From NCBI RefSeq assembly GCF_947500995.1, contig NZ_CANMUA010000001.1, forward strand, positions 62,001 to 126,000: a stretch of DNA of 64,000 nt, given 5' to 3'. How positions within the stretch are numbered: the stretch's first letter is position 1; each line of letters opens with the position of its first letter. The notes beneath the pieces are model-generated. The model had not been told where the DNA came from. It saw only the letters and a program-made list of their open reading frames with translations, and did no database searches. Source of the stretch: an uncultured Serinicoccus sp. Its GTDB lineage: Bacteria; Actinomycetota; Actinomycetes; Actinomycetales; Dermatophilaceae. The position numbers and the translations under genes were made by a program. Shown here piece by piece: positions 60,880 to 64,000 of this stretch.

Positions 60880-61779
60880 GTCGGCGCCGGCGCGCAGCCC
60901 GCCGAGCTCGTCCTCGGACAGGGTCGGCGCGAGCGGACGCCCCGCGCCGCCGGCGCCCACGACCGTCGGGATCGACAGGCAGACGTCGTCCAGCCCGAGC
61001 GTCCCGGACAGCAGGGTCGAGACCGGCAGGACCTGCCGCTCGTCGCGCAGCACCGACTCGATGATCCGGCTGGCGGAGGCGCCGATCGCGTAGTTGGTCG
61101 CCCCCTTGCCGGCGATGATCTCGTAGGCCGCGTGCACCACGTCGTGCGCCATCTGCTCGCGCTGCTCCTCGGTGGTCAGCTCGGTGACGGGCACCGCACC
61201 GACCGTCGCGCTGCTCCACAGCGGGATCTCGGAGTCCCCGTGCTCGCCGACGATGTAGGCGTGGACGCTCTGGACCGCGACCCCGCAGGCGTGCGCCACC
61301 AGACCCCGCAGCCGGGCGGAGTCCAGGACCGTGCCCGAGCCGAACAACCGCGCAGGAGGGAGGTCGGTGACCTTCTGCGCCACGTAGGTGATGACGTCCA
61401 CGGGGTTGGTCACCATCAGGAAGGTCGCCTGCGGCGCCACCTGCACGAGCCGCGGCATGAGGTCGACCATGAGCCGGGTCGTGGACGCCGCGAGGTCCAG
61501 GCGGCTCTGACCCGCCTGCTGCTTGGCCCCTGCCGTGACGGCGACGACATCGGCATCGGCGCACACGGCGATGTCGTCGGAGCCGTCGACGTGCGCGGCC
61601 GGCATGAACTGCAGTCCCTGCCGCAGGTCGAGGGTCTCGGCCCTGACCTTCCCTGCGTCGATGTCGTGGAGGACGACGTGCCGGGCCACGCCCCGCAGGA
61701 GCAGTGCGTAGGCGAGCGTCGTGCCGACCGACCCCGCTCCGACGATGGCGACCTTGGGTCCCGAGATGGTGTCCGTCAC
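60844..61779 (-). CDS. ldh: L-lactate dehydrogenase
   Basis: A 311-residue NAD-dependent lactate dehydrogenase. The Rossmann motif is GAGSVGTT, the catalytic histidine is His 180 in VGEHGDSE, and the substrate-loop sequence AKQQAGQSRLDL has glutamine rather than the arginine of malate dehydrogenases. It reduces pyruvate to lactate to regenerate NAD under low oxygen. Start is GTG 61779 (TDTISGPKVAIVGAG). The gene runs opposite to GH65 and their ends overlap by 36 bases. Confidence 0.93.
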   Translation of the reverse strand: MTDTISGPKVAIVGAGSVGTTLAYALLLRGVARHVVLHDIDAGKVRAETLDLRQGLQFMPAAHVDGSDDIAVCADADVVAVTAGAKQQAGQSRLDLAASTTRLMVDLMPRLVQVAPQATFLMVTNPVDVITYVAQKVTDLPPARLFGSGTVLDSARLRGLVAHACGVAVQSVHAYIVGEHGDSEIPLWSSATVGAVPVTELTTEEQREQMAHDVVHAAYEIIAGKGATNYAIGASASRIIESVLRDERQVLPVSTLLSGTLGLDDVCLSIPTVVGAGGAGRPLAPTLSEDELGGLRAGADSLRAAARRLGF

Positions 61780-61861
61780 CCGCTCATCATGGCAGCCCCC
61801 CGGCGCGGCCCTCACGACGAGGGATTGGCCCTCCCGCCCGGCGTGTGGTCGACTGGACGGC

Positions 61862-62488
61862 ATGAGCGAGCCCACAGACCTCCCCTTCCAGGACGACGAG
61901 CACCGCCCGGAATCCATCTACGAGGGCGAGCGTCCGGGCGAGAACGGCGCGGGACGCGGTCACGGCGCCGAGGCGGGCGAGGCCGGTCGCAGCGGCCAGG
62001 ACGTCGACCAGTCGCTGACCCCGGGCACCACGCGACTGGGCCGGCTCGGCGAGCCGGAGGAGACGGAGACGGACGTGCTCGCGGCCCGGGTGACCGGCCC
62101 GGAGGACCACGACGGGATGACCCAGCTGTGGCGCGCCACCATGGGCCTAGGCCACTGGTGGTTCGTCGCCGTCGGCGAGACGGGTGCCGAGTCCCCCGCG
62201 GCCGCCCAGATCGACGGGCAGATGATGCTGCTGACCTTCACCAGCGCCGAGCGCGCCCGGCACTTCGCGGTGCAGAACGAGATGGTCGGCCCGGACGAGG
62301 ACCTGCGCGCGATCGCCCTCACTCCGCGCGAGCTCGTCGACTCCTCCTCGACCTATGCGGACGCCGGCATCGCCGGTCTGATGTTCGACCCCCACCTGTC
62401 GGGCTACTTCATCCCCACCGACCAGCTCCCCGTCGTGTGGGACGCCGTGAACACCACCACCGACGCCCCGGACGACCAGACCTCCTGA
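61862..62488 (+). CDS. Uncharacterised protein, weakly SseB-like
   Basis: A 208-residue soluble protein. The first 75 residues are charged and disordered-looking (Glu/Gly/Arg-rich). The C-terminal part (about 85-200) has WRATMGLGHWWFVAVG, LLTFTSAERARHFA and LDGIMFDPHLSGYFIP-like GLMFDPHLSGYFIP, faintly reminiscent of SseB-family folds, but I would not assign it. The ATG lies 83 bases from the divergent ldh start, which may share its promoter region. Confidence 0.65.
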   Translation: MSEPTDLPFQDDEHRPESIYEGERPGENGAGRGHGAEAGEAGRSGQDVDQSLTPGTTRLGRLGEPEETETDVLAARVTGPEDHDGMTQLWRATMGLGHWWFVAVGETGAESPAAAQIDGQMMLLTFTSAERARHFAVQNEMVGPDEDLRAIALTPRELVDSSSTYADAGIAGLMFDPHLSGYFIPTDQLPVVWDAVNTTTDAPDDQTS

Positions 62489-62526
62489 CCGCTCCGCCCC
62501 CGTGGCCGCCGTGCGCTGACCGGGCC

Positions 62527-62949
62527 TCAGTGGCCGGGGATCACCAGCTCCTGGCCGGCGGCGATCGAGGTGGTGCTGAGGCTGTTGGCGCGCTGGATGG
62601 CCGTCACGGCCCGGCTCAGCGGCAGCTCGGGCAGCTGCTCGCTCGCGATCTGGCTCAGGGTCTCTCCCCGCTCGACGGTCACGGAGGTGCTGGCACCCGC
62701 CGGTCCCAGCAGACCGACCATCGACCAGATGACCGCCGCGAGGACGAGCCCGGTGGTGGCCGTGACGGCCAGCCGACCACGGCGGGTCAGGTGCAGCCGG
62801 CCCGCGCGCAGACGCCGCCGTGCCGCCCTGGACGGGCGTCGGTCGTCCTCACCGACCAGCCGCAGGTGGGTGGGCCGGCGGGGCGCCACGCCGGCGGGGC
62901 CGGACCCGGGCAGCGGGCTCAGGATGTCGTGTGCGATGGCGGTGCTCAT
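62527..62949 (-). CDS. LysM-domain membrane protein next to lexA
   Basis: A 140-residue protein with a basic stretch (ARRRLRAGRLHLTRRGR), one membrane helix (about 72-92) and a C-terminal LysM domain (VTVERGETLSQIASEQLPE..NSLSTTSIAAGQELVIPG) that should bind peptidoglycan outside the cell. A LysM protein divergent from lexA occurs widely in actinobacteria; in M. tuberculosis the counterpart (Rv2719c) is DNA-damage inducible and slows division. AAGGTGA lies upstream of the ATG. It likely shares SOS control through the box at 63049. Confidence 0.87.
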   Translation of the reverse strand: MSTAIAHDILSPLPGSGPAGVAPRRPTHLRLVGEDDRRPSRAARRRLRAGRLHLTRRGRLAVTATTGLVLAAVIWSMVGLLGPAGASTSVTVERGETLSQIASEQLPELPLSRAVTAIQRANSLSTTSIAAGQELVIPGH

Positions 62950-62981
62950 GATGTTCACCTTCCTCGGGGCGGTGCCATGCG

Positions 62982-63027
62982 GACAGGTGTCCGATAGCAC
63001 GTCTGTCCTATTGATAGCACACCTGTC
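62982..63027. repeat. Nested inverted and direct repeats ahead of the LysM gene
   Basis: GACAGGTGT (62982-62990) and ACACCTGTC (63019-63027) are exact inverted copies. Inside and across them, GATAGCACGTCTGTC (62993-63007) and GATAGCACACCTGTC (63013-63027) are direct repeats 20 bases apart. The spacing of two helical turns suggests paired protein-binding sites in the LysM promoter, separate from the LexA box. Confidence 0.6.
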
Positions 63028-63048
63028 GGGCGACGTCGACACGCCGAC

Positions 63049-63062
63049 CGAACACATGTTTG
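63049..63062. promoter_or_regulatory. LexA (SOS) box
   Basis: CGAAC-ACAT-GTTTG matches the actinobacterial LexA box CGAAC-N4-GTTCG at nine of ten arm bases. It lies between the divergent LysM and lexA genes, about 145 bases before the lexA ATG, and should mediate lexA autoregulation and SOS control of the LysM gene. Confidence 0.85.
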
Positions 63063-63205
63063 TCTGCGCCTGTCGGCGGGCGTACGCTGATCTCATGTCA
63101 GGAACTCAAGCACCCACCACTGACATACCCTCTGACCAGCGATGATGCGCGCGGCAGGTGTGCCGCGACGGTCAGCAGGGTGGGCCCGGACGAGGGATGG
63201 AGACC

Positions 63206-63931
63206 ATGGCCACGATTCACGAGATGCCGGACCGCGACGGCGGCGCCGAGCTGACGAACCGTCAGCGACGCGTCCTCGACGTCATCCGCGACGCGGTGGA
63301 CCAGCGGGGGTATCCGCCAAGCCTGCGTGAGATCGGCGACGCCGTGGGCCTGACCTCACCGAGCTCCGTGGCCCACCAGCTCAAGACCCTGGAGCGCAAG
63401 GGGTTCCTGCGCCGCGACCCGCACCGCCCCCGCGCGATCGAGGTGGTCACCCCCGGCCAGGAGGGCACCGGCTACCGCCGCAGCGAGCAAGACGCCGCGC
63501 TCGGCCCGGTCTCCAGCGAGACGATCGACGAGACCGGGATCAACGACGCCCGCCCGCAGCCCTCCTACGTCCCCATGGTCGGGCGCATCGCGGCCGGTGG
63601 TCCGATCCTGGCCGAGGAGGCGGTCGAGGACGTCTTCCCGCTCCCCCGCCAGATCGTCGGGGACGGCGAGCTGTTCCTGCTCAAGGTGGTGGGTGACTCG
63701 ATGATCGACGCCGCCATCTGCGACGGGGACTGGGTCGTCGTCCGTCGGCAGCCGACCGCGGTCAACGGCGAGATCGTCGCCGCCATGCTGGACAACGAGG
63801 CGACCGTCAAGACCTACCGCCACCGGGACGGCAAGACCTGGCTCATCCCCCACAACCCCGCCTACGAGCCGATCGACGGCGACCACGCCGTCGTCCTGGG
63901 CAAGGTGACGGCGGTGCTCCGCCGGGTCTGA
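63206..63931 (+). CDS. lexA: SOS-response repressor LexA
   Basis: A 241-residue LexA. The N-terminal winged helix-turn-helix is [39 protein letters not shown]. The self-cleavage site is Ala 130-Gly 131 in GRIAAGGPI, with the catalytic serine 165 in GDSMIDAAI and lysine 202 in ATVKTYRH. On DNA damage RecA filament triggers cleavage and induces repair genes. ATG 63206 has GGATGGAG at good spacing; ATG 63197 is in frame but too close to its purine run. Confidence 0.96.
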   Translation: MATIHEMPDRDGGAELTNRQRRVLDVIRDAVDQRGYPPSLREIGDAVGLTSPSSVAHQLKTLERKGFLRRDPHRPRAIEVVTPGQEGTGYRRSEQDAALGPVSSETIDETGINDARPQPSYVPMVGRIAAGGPILAEEAVEDVFPLPRQIVGDGELFLLKVVGDSMIDAAICDGDWVVVRRQPTAVNGEIVAAMLDNEATVKTYRHRDGKTWLIPHNPAYEPIDGDHAVVLGKVTAVLRRV

Positions 63932-63948
63932 CCCGGCTCCCCCAGACC

Positions 63949-63996
63949 GCGGCACCGCCCCTCGTCCCCTCCATCCTCGTCGGGGGGTGGTGCCGC
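63949..63996. terminator. Hairpin after lexA
   Basis: GCGGCACCGCCCC (63949-63961) pairs with GGGGTGGTGCCGC (63984-63996) at 12 of 13 positions, around a 22-base loop. It begins 18 bases after the lexA stop and is the likely terminator. Confidence 0.6.
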
Positions 63997-64000
63997 ATCC

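Overview
The window is GC-rich actinobacterial chromosome, most likely from a member of the Micrococcales in or near Intrasporangiaceae/Ornithinimicrobiaceae. That placement is inferred from very high GC, many GTG starts, the nrdR/LysM/lexA set, a PknG kinase, a DUF222-HNH protein and class II (B12-dependent) ribonucleotide reductase. I see no rRNA, tRNA, CRISPR array, complete insertion sequence or prophage.

Region by region. (1) 0.1-6.2 kb: a DUF445 membrane protein, a class-V PLP enzyme with a cysteine-desulfurase look, and a convergent sulfur operon (sulfide:quinone oxidoreductase, DsrC/TusE-like, DsrE2-like) behind a palindrome that overlaps its promoter. (2) 6.3-19.4 kb: ten tightly packed, mostly overlapping genes: TelA, an unknown, a CbbX/SpoVK-type AAA ATPase, two four-TM sensor-like proteins, a helical protein, PknG kinase, PP2C phosphatase, VWA protein and a zinc-ribbon FHA protein. 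Two related membrane proteins follow. This looks like a self-contained phosphorylation-signalling system and is the most interesting locus here. (3) 21-28.9 kb: SDR, cupin, DUF5129/TPM-type protein, a repeat-filled gap, a pRiA4b ORF-3 protein, a zinc alcohol dehydrogenase and a frameshifted APC permease. (4) 28.9-38.3 kb: a seven-gene carbohydrate operon (ABC importer, two TIM-barrel isomerases, Gfo/Idh/MocA dehydrogenase) divergent from a ROK repressor, with a palindrome between them. (5) 38.3-43.2 kb: a compositionally different, lower-GC stretch with a PH-domain protein, a PLD-helicase-DUF3427 protein (possible defence gene) and an OB-fold membrane protein. (6) 43.3-46.7 kb: nrdR-nrdJ with a pair of NrdR-like boxes 31 bp apart. 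(7) 47.1-62.5 kb: an accessory block with a DUF6318 lipoprotein and a compositionally chimeric partner, a two-component system, DUF222-HNH, LLM oxidoreductase, duplicated VOC protein, CPBP-like protein, a RecQ helicase with a phosphoribosyltransferase-like tail, beta-phosphoglucomutase plus GH65 phosphorylase, and lactate dehydrogenase. (8) 62.5-64 kb: a LysM protein and lexA, divergent across a LexA box.

Two genome-scale signals stand out. The octamer GGTATGCC (or its complement GGCATACC) recurs about 27 times by hand count and is kept in every reading frame even where it forces rare codons. And the nrdR-LysM-lexA order known from Mycobacterium tuberculosis is interrupted here by about 15 kb of other genes.
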